Shown here: piece by piece, positions 1 through 9,000 of the stretch
Numbering within the stretch: position 1 is the first letter of the stretch
Layout: each line of letters opens with the position of its first letter
NCBI GenBank assembly: GCA_030593645.1
Contig: JAUVGT010000029.1
Location: forward strand, 1 to 19,370
Reading direction: 5' to 3'
Origin: Deltaproteobacteria bacterium
GTDB taxonomy: Bacteria > Desulfobacterota > Desulfobacteria > Desulfobacterales > JAUVGT01
Length of the DNA stretch: 19,370 nt
Notes under the pieces: generated by a model
Databases searched by the model: none
Told to the model about the DNA's origin: nothing
The model's input: only the letters and a program-made list of their open reading frames with translations
Program-made: the position numbers and the translations under genes

Positions 1-795
1 AATAATTTTTATGACTGTGTCACTTGTAAATACGATCATGGTATGCAGAAACAGGTTGAGAAAGGAAAACAGATCAGCTGGCAGAATGTCATGCGAAGGC
101 AGCCTGATATTGAAAGGATATGCAGGCACAGCCTTACAAATCGCATTGCCAGAAGATTATGCGCGTATGATTATCAGTGTTCAACCTGTGATTTTGATCA
201 ATACTTTGAGGACTATATGACTCCAAAAACAGGGAGCAGCCCCAGTGAGTTACAGTCAGTAAAAGGGTTTAATGTTTCCATGGGTTATTACTATCACCTT
301 GGACATACCTGGGCAAAAATTGAAAGCGGAGGGAATATACGAATCGGTTTGGATGATTTTTCCCAGAAACTCCTTGGAAAAACGGATGCATTTGATCTTC
401 CGTTAATGGGGAAGGAATTGGATCAGGGGTCTATTGGATGGGGTTTGAAGAGAAAAGATAATCTGGCTGATGTTCTTTCACCTGTTAATGGTGTAATTAC
501 TGAAGTCAATCCAAAGGTCATAGAGAATCCGGAGATTGCATCCAGAGAACCATATGGTGAAGGCTGGCTTTTTACGGTACGCACACCAAATATCAAACGT
601 ACCGTAAAAGAACTTTTGGATGACACATCCGGGCTTGAGTGGATCAGCGATGAAGTCGGTACACTGGAAAGCATGATCGAAAATGTTGCCGGCCCGCTGG
701 CAGCAGACGGCGGCTATCTGGCCGAAGATATATATGGGAATATACCGGATTTAGGCTGGAATAACCTGACAAAAACCTTTCTGAGAACAGGATAG
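1..795 (+). CDS. GcvH-like protein with N-terminal Cys-rich repeats (5'-partial)
   Basis: The reading frame is open from base 1, so the gene starts upstream of the window; 264 codons plus a TAG stop are visible. The N-terminal part holds Cys-rich repeats: a partial one with YDCVTC at residues 4-9 and a full CX12CX5CX2C (Cys41, 54, 60, 63) followed by DFDQ. From about residue 88 the protein resembles the GcvH (lipoyl-carrier) barrel, including GHTWAKIE and SPVNGVITEVN. In genuine GcvH a lipoylated Lys lies eight residues before the Pro of that motif; here it is Asp, with Lys one residue earlier, so lipoylation is doubtful. No gcvT or gcvP is nearby, so a role in glycine cleavage is unlikely. 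It is followed after 29 nt by a paralogue in the same direction. Function is unknown; the Cys motifs suggest metal binding or redox activity (inference). Confidence 0.8.
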   Translation, partial: NNFYDCVTCKYDHGMQKQVEKGKQISWQNVMRRQPDIERICRHSLTNRIARRLCAYDYQCSTCDFDQYFEDYMTPKTGSSPSELQSVKGFNVSMGYYYHLGHTWAKIESGGNIRIGLDDFSQKLLGKTDAFDLPLMGKELDQGSIGWGLKRKDNLADVLSPVNGVITEVNPKVIENPEIASREPYGEGWLFTVRTPNIKRTVKELLDDTSGLEWISDEVGTLESMIENVAGPLAADGGYLAEDIYGNIPDLGWNNLTKTFLRTG

Positions 796-824
796 TAAGG
801 TATTATACATAAAGGAAATGTAAA

Positions 825-1751
825 ATGGATTCGATACATACGCCGAATCGATCTTCCCCTGAAAATAGAGAATGTATCTGGATGCAGGCAGGTATTGTAA
901 GGAAGAGATACTGCCAGGCAGATTATCTCTGTTCGGAGTGCCGGTTTGACAGGATGCTGCAGCGAACGGTCGAAAAAAATAGAAAACAAAAGCAGGAGGG
1001 TAATATTTTAAAGGGAAAAAAGGGGGAAATAGTATCCTGGAAAGAAAAATTACACGGGCTTCCCCCGACACAGCAGCCATGCATCCATCACATGAAAAAA
1101 CGGATTGAATTCAGAACCTGCACAAATGAGTACAATTGCGGTAATTGTGAATTTGATCAGTTCTTCTACGATCAATATGCTGTGCATGCCGTTGTCGAAC
1201 CTGTTGAAGTCATCGATATAGAAGGATTTAAAGTTCCCCAGGGTTATTACCTTCATTATGGACATACATGGGCAAAGTTAGAATCGGGATCAATGGTAAG
1301 GATAGGCATTGATGATTTTGCACTGCGTGTTCTGGGTCCGCCGGATAGTATAAAAATACCCCTGATGGGAAAAACCATTCAACAGAATCGGGCCGGTATT
1401 GTTTTTAACCGAAGGAAAAACCAGGCAGAGATTTTATCACCCATAAGCGGAGTCGTCACCGATGTTAATCCCAGGCTGGTGGAAATGGACAGCGGTTTGC
1501 CTGCAATGGATCCGTATTCAGAGGGATGGGTGCTCCGGGTTCATTCTAAAAGTCTTCGAAACGATTTGAAAAAACTGATGATCGCGGACGAAACTGAAAA
1601 TTTCCTTAAAAAAGAAGTGGATCATCTGTATCAGGCGATTGAGGAAGCCGTTCCTCTGGCAGCTGATGGCGGTCAATTGGCCGGTGATTTGTTTGGGAAC
1701 ATGCCTCAACTCAACTGGAACAAACTGACGAAACTTTTTCTTCATACCTGA
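825..1751 (+). CDS. GcvH-like protein with two CX12CX5CX2C repeats
   Basis: 308 aa from ATG, with AAAGGAAA about 7 nt upstream. Two exact CX12CX5CX2C repeats are present: Cys17/30/36/39 (starting CIWMQAG) and Cys86/99/105/108, each followed by a phenylalanine-aspartate pair. They are joined by a lysine-rich linker. Residues about 133-215 match the GcvH barrel (YLHYGHTWAKLE, RIGIDDFA, LSPISGVVTDVN). Lys198 sits eight residues before the Pro of SPISG, exactly where GcvH is lipoylated, although the usual ESVKA context is missing (NRRKNQAE). A C-terminal extension to residue 308 ends in a conserved block shared with the upstream paralogue (AADGG.LA.D.FGN.P.L.WN.LTK). The family is common in Desulfobacterota and usually annotated as glycine cleavage H protein. 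Its real partner is unknown to me; a lipoyl- or thiol-relay role is a guess. Confidence 0.85.
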   Translation: MDSIHTPNRSSPENRECIWMQAGIVRKRYCQADYLCSECRFDRMLQRTVEKNRKQKQEGNILKGKKGEIVSWKEKLHGLPPTQQPCIHHMKKRIEFRTCTNEYNCGNCEFDQFFYDQYAVHAVVEPVEVIDIEGFKVPQGYYLHYGHTWAKLESGSMVRIGIDDFALRVLGPPDSIKIPLMGKTIQQNRAGIVFNRRKNQAEILSPISGVVTDVNPRLVEMDSGLPAMDPYSEGWVLRVHSKSLRNDLKKLMIADETENFLKKEVDHLYQAIEEAVPLAADGGQLAGDLFGNMPQLNWNKLTKLFLHT

Positions 1752-1842
1752 AGAAAACGCATACGTCTGCAGTAGATGTACAGAATCATTAGACACGTCA
1801 TGCTGCCGACTTTTTGAAGGATAAAACATTAATTACATTTTG

Positions 1843-1870
1843 ATTCATTCGGTGATCGATTCGAATGAAT
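1843..1870 (+). repeat. Inverted repeat downstream of the GcvH-like genes
   Basis: ATTCATTCG (1843-1851) and CGAATGAAT (1862-1870) form a perfect 9-bp stem with a 10-nt loop, about 90 nt after the stop of the second GcvH-like gene. No T run follows on the plus strand, so it could be a factor-assisted terminator, a 3'-end stabilizing hairpin or a protein-binding palindrome. The sequence does not decide between these. Confidence 0.4.
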
Positions 1871-1900
1871 AAATACATTCAGGATGGTTTTCAAGGTGGG

Positions 1901-1932
1901 AAAAAAAATCGGCCCGGCCGGGCGACCGGGCC
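1901..1932 (-). terminator. Intrinsic terminator of the minus-strand kinase-regulator-amzA operon
   Basis: Read on the minus strand, GGCCCGG (1932-1926) pairs with CCGGGCC (1917-1911), a 7-bp all-GC stem with an 8-nt loop. It is followed by GA and eight Ts (1908-1901 on the plus strand are As). This is a textbook Rho-independent terminator for the leftward operon, although it lies about 285 nt past the amzA stop, leaving a long AT-rich 3' UTR. Flanking GGTGGG/CCCACC (1895-1900 with 1940-1945) could extend or compete with the stem. Confidence 0.7.
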
Positions 1933-2216
1933 TAGCCACCCCACCTCATGCTGAAAAAGAAAAAAAGAATGGTGGCTAACTCAAAATATAATGATGATAC
2001 TTTAAAAAATCAAGTCGATAATTAATAAATTATTATGTTAACGATTTTTTTACATGAATCAATATTGTGTTTCATTTGAAAAAACGCTTAAAATTTTTGG
2101 TGAAGCACATTTTTTTGGATAAAAAATACGGAAAAAAGCAAAACTTGAATGAAAATATTTTTTATCCCGTGTGGTTTTTTTTATGTGATGTTGTGAATAC
2201 CATGTAGAATGTGATG

Positions 2217-2786
2217 CTATTTGGGTACTTTTGCGCCCCGTCTTTTTAGTTCATCTTTAAGGAGAATTCTGCAGTGCCGGCACATTTGCTCTGATTTTCT
2301 GTCCACATCGTTTATGCTGCGGCAATAATGCATAATGCAGGTTTTTTCAGGGCAATGACGAAGTTTAAAGGTATGACCCAGTTCATGGATCGCTTCTTTA
2401 ACTATTCTGGAACTGATGACTCGGTTTGACGCTGCATGCTGTGTTTCCATATTGAGTCTGAACGTTGAAATAATACATGAAATCCCGCCCAGCTGCGCTT
2501 CTCCATAAACATATGTGAGTATGGGAATGAACAGGTCCACATCCGTTATCGCGAGGACTTTGGATGTATGTGATGATACTCTTTCCGCGAGTTTTTCAAG
2601 AATTAAAGTGGAGTGATACTGGTTGCGATCTTTATTCATCGCAAAATTAATATTTTTTAATATTGCAGTCACTTCAGTATGAAGCCCGTAGATCTGTTTG
2701 ATTGACTCGGCAATTTCTTTTAAAAATTCGGGTTCATAACTTCCGATGGGTGAAATAATAATGCTATGTTCCGGTAAAGCAGTCAA
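2217..2786 (-). CDS. amzA: Archaemetzincin-type zinc metalloprotease
   Basis: 189 aa. The zinc site HELGHTFKLRHC (residues 134-145) is followed by Cys150, Met152 and the pair Cys169/Cys172. This matches the archaemetzincin signature of three His ligands, a catalytic Glu135 and a four-Cys second zinc site. Length fits the family (about 180 aa). The residue normally Gly in HExxHxxGxxH is Lys141 here, an unusual replacement. The likely start is TTG at 2786, overlapping the regulator stop by 4 nt (TTGA), which suggests translational coupling; no strong Shine-Dalgarno is visible. The next Met is only at residue 50 and would remove the N-terminal ISPIGSY segment. Substrates of bacterial archaemetzincins are unknown. 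The operon position after a two-component system suggests co-expression, not a known shared pathway. Confidence 0.88.
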   Translation of the reverse strand: MTALPEHSIIISPIGSYEPEFLKEIAESIKQIYGLHTEVTAILKNINFAMNKDRNQYHSTLILEKLAERVSSHTSKVLAITDVDLFIPILTYVYGEAQLGGISCIISTFRLNMETQHAASNRVISSRIVKEAIHELGHTFKLRHCPEKTCIMHYCRSINDVDRKSEQMCRHCRILLKDELKRRGAKVPK

Positions 2787-4126
2787 TTTGATTTCAGGAT
2801 GTTATATTTTTTGATTTTACTGTATAGTGTGGATCGGTCGATATCCAGGATTTTAGAGCTTTTGGCGATATTCCAATCATTTTCTTTGAGTATCCGGGAA
2901 ATATGATTCTTTTCAATTTCCTTTAAAGAGTTACTCAATGGAATATCCGGATCAACTTTACAGTAAAATGGCAGATCTTCAGGGAGGACGTTTCGACTTT
3001 TCCCGACAACCACGGCGCGTTCGATCGCATTTTCAAGTTCCCTGACATTCCCGGGCCATTCGTACAGCATCATTTCATCCATGGCACCACGGTCGATTTG
3101 ATCGATGGATTTGTTTATGTCCTGACTAAAACGATGAAGGAAATGTTTGGCCAGAAGCGGAATATCTTCTTTGCGTTCTCTAAGTGTCGGCATTTGGATT
3201 TCGATGACATTCAGACGATAATACAGATCTTCGCGAAACGCTTCCTTTTTTATGGCGTCACTTAGATCCCGGTTGGTGGCTGTGATGACGCGAAAATCAG
3301 CTTCAATCGGCTGTGTCCCTCCGACCCTGTAAAATATACGATCTTCAAGAACTCTCAATAGATCGATCTGCATTCGCATGCTGATTTCTCCGATTTCATC
3401 CAGGAAAAGTGTGCCGCCATGTGCAAGTTCGAGGCGGCCTTTTTTAGTTTCTTTTGCATCTGTGAAAGCTCCTTTCTGATGTCCGAATAGCTCGCTTTCC
3501 ATAAGGTGTTCCGGAATGGCACCGCAATTTACAATGACAAACGGGCCGTCACAACGGGGACTGTTAGTGTGGATCGCTTTTGCCGCTAAACCTTTGCCGG
3601 TACCGGTTTCACCGGTTATCAGCACTGTTGAATCGGTAGGCGCGACATCCATAATCAGGGCAAAAACGTTCTGCATGGGATTGGATTGACCGATCATGCT
3701 TTCAAAACGAATGGTTTCTTTGATCTGTTCTTTCAGAAAAAGATTTTCACGTGCCTGTGCCTGATGTGCAATTATTTTTTCAATCAGCACACCCAGTTCA
3801 GCCGGATCAAACGGTTTAAGAAGATAATCATAGGCGCCGTTTTTCATGGCTTCGATCGCAGTGGGAACAGATCCAAAGGCTGTGATCATCACAACCGCGG
3901 GTTCCGGATCATCTTCCTTAATGTGTTTTAATACATCAAGCCCGCTCATCCCTTCCATTTTAATATCGACCAGGAAAATATCAAAGCGGGTCTGTTTGAT
4001 CTTCTCTAACGCTTCTTCACCGTTTTGCGCGGTAGTTACAGCATGCCCATCCCTCGCAAGCCAGGCCGAAAGGGATTCCCTCATGATCAATTCATCATCA
4101 ACAATCAGGATTTTAGTGCCGGTCAT
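2783..4126 (-). CDS. NtrC-family sigma-54-dependent response regulator
   Basis: 447 aa from the ATG at 4126, chosen because GGAGGAG lies just upstream; a Met six codons earlier is less well placed. Domains in order: CheY-like receiver (about 1-120) with acidic pocket Asp10/Asp11, phospho-acceptor Asp54 and Lys104; sigma-54 AAA+ ATPase with Walker A GETGTGKG (172-179), the sigma-54 contact loop GAFTDA (219-224) and Walker B LFLDE (240-244); and a C-terminal Fis-type helix-turn-helix (about 407-447, RSTLYSKIKKY). All motifs needed for phosphorylation-dependent activation of sigma-54 promoters are intact. It overlaps the upstream kinase gene by 14 nt, so the two form a cognate pair. The target is not shown by the sequence; the divergent hdr-met operon is the obvious candidate (inference). 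Confidence 0.95.
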   Translation of the reverse strand: MTGTKILIVDDELIMRESLSAWLARDGHAVTTAQNGEEALEKIKQTRFDIFLVDIKMEGMSGLDVLKHIKEDDPEPAVVMITAFGSVPTAIEAMKNGAYDYLLKPFDPAELGVLIEKIIAHQAQARENLFLKEQIKETIRFESMIGQSNPMQNVFALIMDVAPTDSTVLITGETGTGKGLAAKAIHTNSPRCDGPFVIVNCGAIPEHLMESELFGHQKGAFTDAKETKKGRLELAHGGTLFLDEIGEISMRMQIDLLRVLEDRIFYRVGGTQPIEADFRVITATNRDLSDAIKKEAFREDLYYRLNVIEIQMPTLRERKEDIPLLAKHFLHRFSQDINKSIDQIDRGAMDEMMLYEWPGNVRELENAIERAVVVGKSRNVLPEDLPFYCKVDPDIPLSNSLKEIEKNHISRILKENDWNIAKSSKILDIDRSTLYSKIKKYNILKSN

Positions 4127-5702
4127 TAGCTCCTCCAGAATCATATTGATCTTCTGATAACTTTTTTATAGGGAGTTCAATAGTGAATGTGCTTCCATTG
4201 TTTTCCTGTGATTCCACCTGAATGACGCCGCCATGTTCTTGAACAATACCGTAGGCCACCGACAATCCTAACCCGACACCTTTCCCTTTTCTTTTGGTTG
4301 TATAGAAAGGTTCGAAAAGCCGGTGTATATTTTTCTTGGAGATACCGACTCCGGTATCCTTAAATATGACTGATATGATACGGTTTTTTATGGGTTGCAT
4401 TGTCTGGATGGATAGTACGCCGTTTTCCTGTGTTTCCATTGCTTCAGCACTATTGGATATGATGTTCATGAAAACCTGCTGCAGCTGGTCCTCAGATCCA
4501 ATAATTTCAGGGAGGTTTGAATCAAACTCTTTTTTTACATTTATATTATTAATTTTAAGTAGATTTGAGTTCAGCAGCAATGTTTTTTCAATAATCGTGT
4601 TAATATCCAGGGGTTTGAGCTCAATTCGAGCCTGCCTGGAAAAGGAGAGCAGATTAGAAACAATTCGGCTGACCCGGCGTGTTTCGGTTTCCATCAGATT
4701 GAGATATTTTGTAAATTCTTTGAGTTCATCACCAGTAATTTTCCCTTCTTCAACAATCCGATTGATCAGCAGGATCATATTCAGTATTCCGGCAATCGGG
4801 TTATTGATTTCATGGACCATGGAAGCAGACAGTTTTCCGAGAGACGCCATTTTGTCCTGGTGGATCAGCTTGTCATGTGTTTCTTTCAATTCTCGTGTGC
4901 GCTTTTCTACCATCAGTTCCAGGCGTCTTGTGGTTTCCTCTTCCTCTTTTTTACGTTCTGTAATATCCCGGCTGATTTCAATAAATTTATGAATCTTACC
5001 GTCCGTTTCCCAGAGGGGGAAGACCGTAACTTCAAAGAATCGACGTTCATCTCGCCGGTTTACACGCTCAAGCTCCCGGATTGCCGGAATTTCATTACGT
5101 ATCACTTCGTTGAGCGGGCAGGAAAAATCTCCTTCGAGACAGGGGGGGGATCCATGCCGAAAGACATCAAAACATTTTTTACCGATCACTTCACCTTTAG
5201 CGTAATGCATTTTTTTTAAAAATGCATCATTTGCGTATGAGATCTCACGATCCGGGGAGATGACCAATATGAAATCCTGAATGCCGTTTAATATGGTTTC
5301 AATTTCAAGGTTACGTTCCCTTAATTTTGCTTCCTCCCGCCCAATCGCTTCCCAGAAAAGTACAAAAACACTGTAAGAGAGAATACGAATCGTGTCCGGG
5401 CGGGTTTTTAAAATATGATCAAATACATCACTGTTCGGAGTTAAAAGGATAATGAGGTGGATATTTTCCCGGGGTTCATACAGAGTGCGGTAATCAGTAG
5501 TGGTTTCAAGCCCGGCTTTCTTTGCGAGTATAATACCTGGAGATTCCGGGTCAGGGTCTGATACAGCAACAATGCGGGCGGTGACATTGCCTTTTTTAAC
5601 ATCGAATATGGTTTTTTTAAGGAGTTCGATACATAAATGACTTTCCCCGGCTCCCACACCCACAAGCGCGATATTAATATTAGAAGGTTTTTGATTCCGC
5701 AT
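4113..5702 (-). CDS. PAS sensor histidine kinase with N-terminal Rossmann-like domain
   Basis: 529 aa from the ATG at 5702 (GGATAAG upstream); a TTG at 5750 would add 16 residues but has a poor ribosome site. The N-terminal 120 residues look like a dinucleotide-binding Rossmann fold (NIALVGVGAGES at 9-20, IVAVSDPDPES at 44-54, LIILLTPNSD at 83-92), as in NAD(P)-dependent oxidoreductases. A PAS domain follows (about 129-247) with three Cys at 177, 188 and 195 that could bind a cofactor or sense redox. Then come a coiled coil, HisKA with phospho-acceptor His297 (MVHEINNP), and HATPase with N box Asn413/Asn417, DTGVGI (449-454) and a glycine-rich box near 473-480. No transmembrane segment is evident, so the sensor is cytoplasmic. 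Its regulator is encoded next. Sensing NAD(H) or redox state is an inference from the fold. Confidence 0.93.
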   Translation of the reverse strand: MRNQKPSNINIALVGVGAGESHLCIELLKKTIFDVKKGNVTARIVAVSDPDPESPGIILAKKAGLETTTDYRTLYEPRENIHLIILLTPNSDVFDHILKTRPDTIRILSYSVFVLFWEAIGREEAKLRERNLEIETILNGIQDFILVISPDREISYANDAFLKKMHYAKGEVIGKKCFDVFRHGSPPCLEGDFSCPLNEVIRNEIPAIRELERVNRRDERRFFEVTVFPLWETDGKIHKFIEISRDITERKKEEEETTRRLELMVEKRTRELKETHDKLIHQDKMASLGKLSASMVHEINNPIAGILNMILLINRIVEEGKITGDELKEFTKYLNLMETETRRVSRIVSNLLSFSRQARIELKPLDINTIIEKTLLLNSNLLKINNINVKKEFDSNLPEIIGSEDQLQQVFMNIISNSAEAMETQENGVLSIQTMQPIKNRIISVIFKDTGVGISKKNIHRLFEPFYTTKRKGKGVGLGLSVAYGIVQEHGGVIQVESQENNGSTFTIELPIKKLSEDQYDSGGANDRH

Positions 5703-5769
5703 CGATCTTATCCAATTCCCATCTGCCTGATATTTTATAAATTTTTTCAAACCGTGTTAAAATCATTTA

Positions 5770-5785
5770 TGGCAATTAACATGCG
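5770..5785 (+). promoter_or_regulatory. Candidate sigma-54 (-24/-12) promoter
   Basis: TGGCAATTAACATGCG has the invariant GG and GC separated by exactly 10 nt and a TGGCA -24 box, though the -12 box is ATGC rather than TTGC. It would give a leader of about 300 nt before hdrA1. Interest comes from the sigma-54 activator encoded next door; a match this short can occur by chance. Confidence 0.3.
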
Positions 5786-5969
5786 GAACCACTGGTTGCA
5801 AGGCCAATCTTTCAAACGGTTTTTAGTGATTGGCTGCTAACATCCTTTAATTTTCAGTCAAAATGTTGATGATAAATCTTCGAACAAATTAACTTCATAA
5901 AATAATCAAAACTCATTTAAAATGTCACATATTTTTAGCTGTCATTACACTGATTTTGCTGAATTATAG

Positions 5970-5999
5970 TTGACAAAATTGGCCATAAACAGATATATT
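5970..5999 (+). promoter_or_regulatory. Sigma-70-like promoter of the hdr-met operon
   Basis: TTGACA (5970-5975, consensus -35) and TATATT (5994-5999, -10-like) are separated by 18 nt in an AT-rich stretch. A start near 6006 would give a leader of about 87 nt to the hdrA1 ATG, which is preceded by AAGGAG at 6081-6086. I infer it is the main promoter for the seven-gene plus-strand operon. Confidence 0.6.
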
Positions 6000-6092
6000 T
6001 CGTCTCTTGAAAATTAATAAATTTTGATTTTTAAGCTAACGGAATATTTAGAAGCTTTACGTTTTTATGATACTGAAATCAAGGAGTACTAA

Positions 6093-9000
6093 ATGGCTGA
6101 AAAAACCCTCGGATCGATACTTGTAGTCGGAGGCGGGATCGCCGGTATGCAGGCTTCTCTGGACCTGGCAGATTCAGGATATTTTGTTCACCTGGTGGAA
6201 AAATCTACCGCCATCGGCGGTGTGATGAGTGAGCTTGATAAGACATTTCCCACCAATGATTGTGCCATGTGAATTATCTCTCCCAAACTGGTCGAGGTCG
6301 GCCGGCATCTGAACATAAACCTGATTACCAATGCTGAGATTGAAAAGGTTGAAGGTGATGAAGGAAATTTTACAGTAACAGTCAATCAGCAGCCCCGGTT
6401 TGTTGATCTGGATAAATGTACATCCTGCGGGGATTGTGAAACAGTCTGCCCTGTGGCGCTACCCAGTGAATATGATCAGGGTTTCAGCCAGAGAAAAGCC
6501 ATTTATAAAAAATACGCCCAGGCCATACCCGGAGCTTTTGTGGTGCAGAAAACAGAAAAAGCACCATGCCGCATGGCATGCCCGGCCGGGATAAATATCC
6601 AGGGCTATGTGCAGATGGTCAAGCAGGGTAAGTATAAGGAAGCCCTCGAAATAATTATGGAAGATCTGCCGCTGCCGGGCGTATTGGGTCGTGTCTGCCC
6701 CCATGGCTGTGAAGATGCCTGTCGCAGATGCGAGGTTGATGAGCCGCTGGCTATTCGTGACCTCAAGAGGCTGGCTGCAGATAAATGTGATCCCAGGGAT
6801 GTTGATATTCAATGCATGCCTGAACGTGATGAAAAAGTCGCCATTATCGGTTCCGGGCCGGCCGGTCTTTCTGCGGCCTATCATCTGGCAAGAAAGGGCG
6901 TAAAATCAGTTATATATGAGGCACTTCCAAAAGCCGGCGGAATGCTGAGGGTCGGTATACCGGAGCATCGCCTGCCCAGGGATGTGCTCGATAAAGATAT
7001 CGAAGTGATTACAAACCTTGGTGTTGAGATCAAAACCAATACACCGCTGTGTTCGGATCTGACCATTGATGATCTTTTAAAGCAGGGTAATAAAGCGGTA
7101 TACATTGCCATTGGCGCGCATAAAGGGATTGAACTTGGTATTCCCGGTGAAAAAGCGAACGGGGTGCGTCAGGGGGTCGATTTTCTGAGGGAAGTCAATT
7201 TAACCGGTAAAACAGATGTCGGAAAGAAGGTGGCTATCATCGGCGGCGGTAATGTGGCCATTGATGTGGCCCGCTGTGCGGTTCGACTGGGAGCGGATGA
7301 AGTCAGTATCGTTTACCGCCGAACCCGTAATGAAATGCCCGCGTGGGAAGAGGAAATTAACGCGGCAGAAGAAGAAGGGATTGAGATTACCTATCTTTCA
7401 GCGCCGCAGGAAATATTGATTGAAAACGGTCAGGTTACGGGCCTGAGATGCATCAAAATGGAACTGAGTGATAAAGATTCATCCGGCAGGAGACGGCCCG
7501 TACCGATCCCCGGCAGTGAATATGATATTGAGATCGATCAGCTCATTCCCGCGATCGGACAAAGGCCGGATCTATCCGCCCTGGAAGATATTGCGGGCAT
7601 GGAATTCTCAAAGTGGGGAACCACCGAAGTTGACAGTATTACATATGAGACCGGACGTGAAGGTGTTTTCGCGGGCGGTGATGTTCAGACAGGCCCATGG
7701 GTAGCCATTGGTGCCGTCGCTGCCGGTAAAGAAGCCGCGGAGTCGATTATTCGATATATTGACGGCCGTGACATGGCCGAAGGGCGTGAGCCGATAGATA
7801 GGGAAGATCCGGTCTACCGTCCGATTCCAAAGAATGCAAAGCAGGAAGCAAGGGCAAAAATGCCCGAGCTGGCACTGGAGGACCGAAAAGGCAGTTTCAG
7901 GGAAGTTGAGCTGGGTTATGATGAAGATACGGGTCAGGCAGAGGCCGGCCGGTGCCTGAACTGCAGCTACTGCTGTGAATGTTACCAGTGTGTGGATGTG
8001 TGCGGACCGAAAGCCGTCACGCTGGAAACCCATGCCGAAATACCTGAAAACATGGAACTGAATGTGGGATCTGTGATTCTTGCTCCCGGTTTCAAACCGT
8101 TTGATCCTTCCAGGTTTGATCATTATAACTATATGAAACATCCGAATGTGATTACATCCATTGAATTCGAAAGAATTCTTTCAGCAACAGGGCCTACCAT
8201 GGGGCATCTTGTCCGCATGTCTGACAAGAAGGAACCGAAAAAAATAGCCTGGTTTCAATGTGTGGGATCGAGGGACTTGAACCGATGTGATCATTCATAC
8301 TGTTCATCCGTATGCTGCATGTATTCGGTTAAGGAAGCCGTGGTCGCCAGGGAACATGCCGGAGGCGATCTTGATTGCGCGATATTTTATATGGATATGC
8401 GTACGCACGGAAAAGATTTTGAAAAATTCTACGACAACGCAAAAGACAAACATGGGGTGCGTTTTATAAGAAGCCGCGTTCACACGGTTGACCCTGTTCG
8501 AGATTCAGATGATCTCGAAATCAGGTATGTCACAGAAGACGGTGAGATTGTGACCGAAACGTTTGACCAGATTGTCCTTTCCGTGGGTCTTGAAATATCA
8601 CCGGAGGTGATTGAACTTGCCCGGCGGCTGGATATTGACCTGACTGAAACGAATTTCAGCAAGGCGGAAGGATTTAATCCCGTTGCCACATCAAGGCAGG
8701 GGATATATACGTGCGGGGCTTTCCAGGGGCCCAAAGATATCCCGGAATCGGTTATGGAGGCAAGTTCAGCCGCATGCAGCGCGGGAATAAAACTGGCTTC
8801 GGCCCGGGGTACTCTGGTGAAGGAAAAAGTATTTCCTGATGAAAAGGATGTCACCAAAGAGAGCCCTAAAATTGGGGTGTTTGTCTGCAACTGCGGTATC
8901 AATATCGGCGGGATAGCCGATGTCCCGGCAATTGCCAAATATACAAAGAGTCTTCCCCACGTTGAATATGTTGAGGAAAATCTTTTTACCTGTTCCCAGG

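Larger units (their letters stand above)
1752..2216. other. Convergent intergenic region
   Basis: 465 nt between two converging transcription units, with no credible ORF. It contains a hairpin at 1843-1870, a GC-rich terminator for the minus strand at 1901-1932, and an 8-bp complementary pair, TAGCCACC (1933-1940) and GGTGGCTA (1971-1978). From about 1980 to 2216 the sequence is very AT-rich with T runs; I see only a direct repeat of ATGTGATG (about 2181 and 2207) and no further structured element. Confidence 0.6.
5703..6092. other. Divergent promoter region
   Basis: 390 nt between the kinase gene (leftward) and hdrA1 (rightward), AT-rich and without a credible gene. It holds a sigma-70-like promoter at 5970-5999 and a sigma-54-like candidate at 5770-5785, both on the plus strand, and an inverted repeat GCCAATC (5803-5809)/GATTGGC (5828-5834) with an 18-nt spacer that could be a regulator site. 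I could not identify a convincing minus-strand promoter for the kinase operon. Confidence 0.55.

Noticed and set aside
1..1751. Genuine glycine cleavage H proteins
   Set aside because: Too long, with Cys-rich N termini, no ESVKA lipoylation context, and no gcvT/gcvP neighbours.
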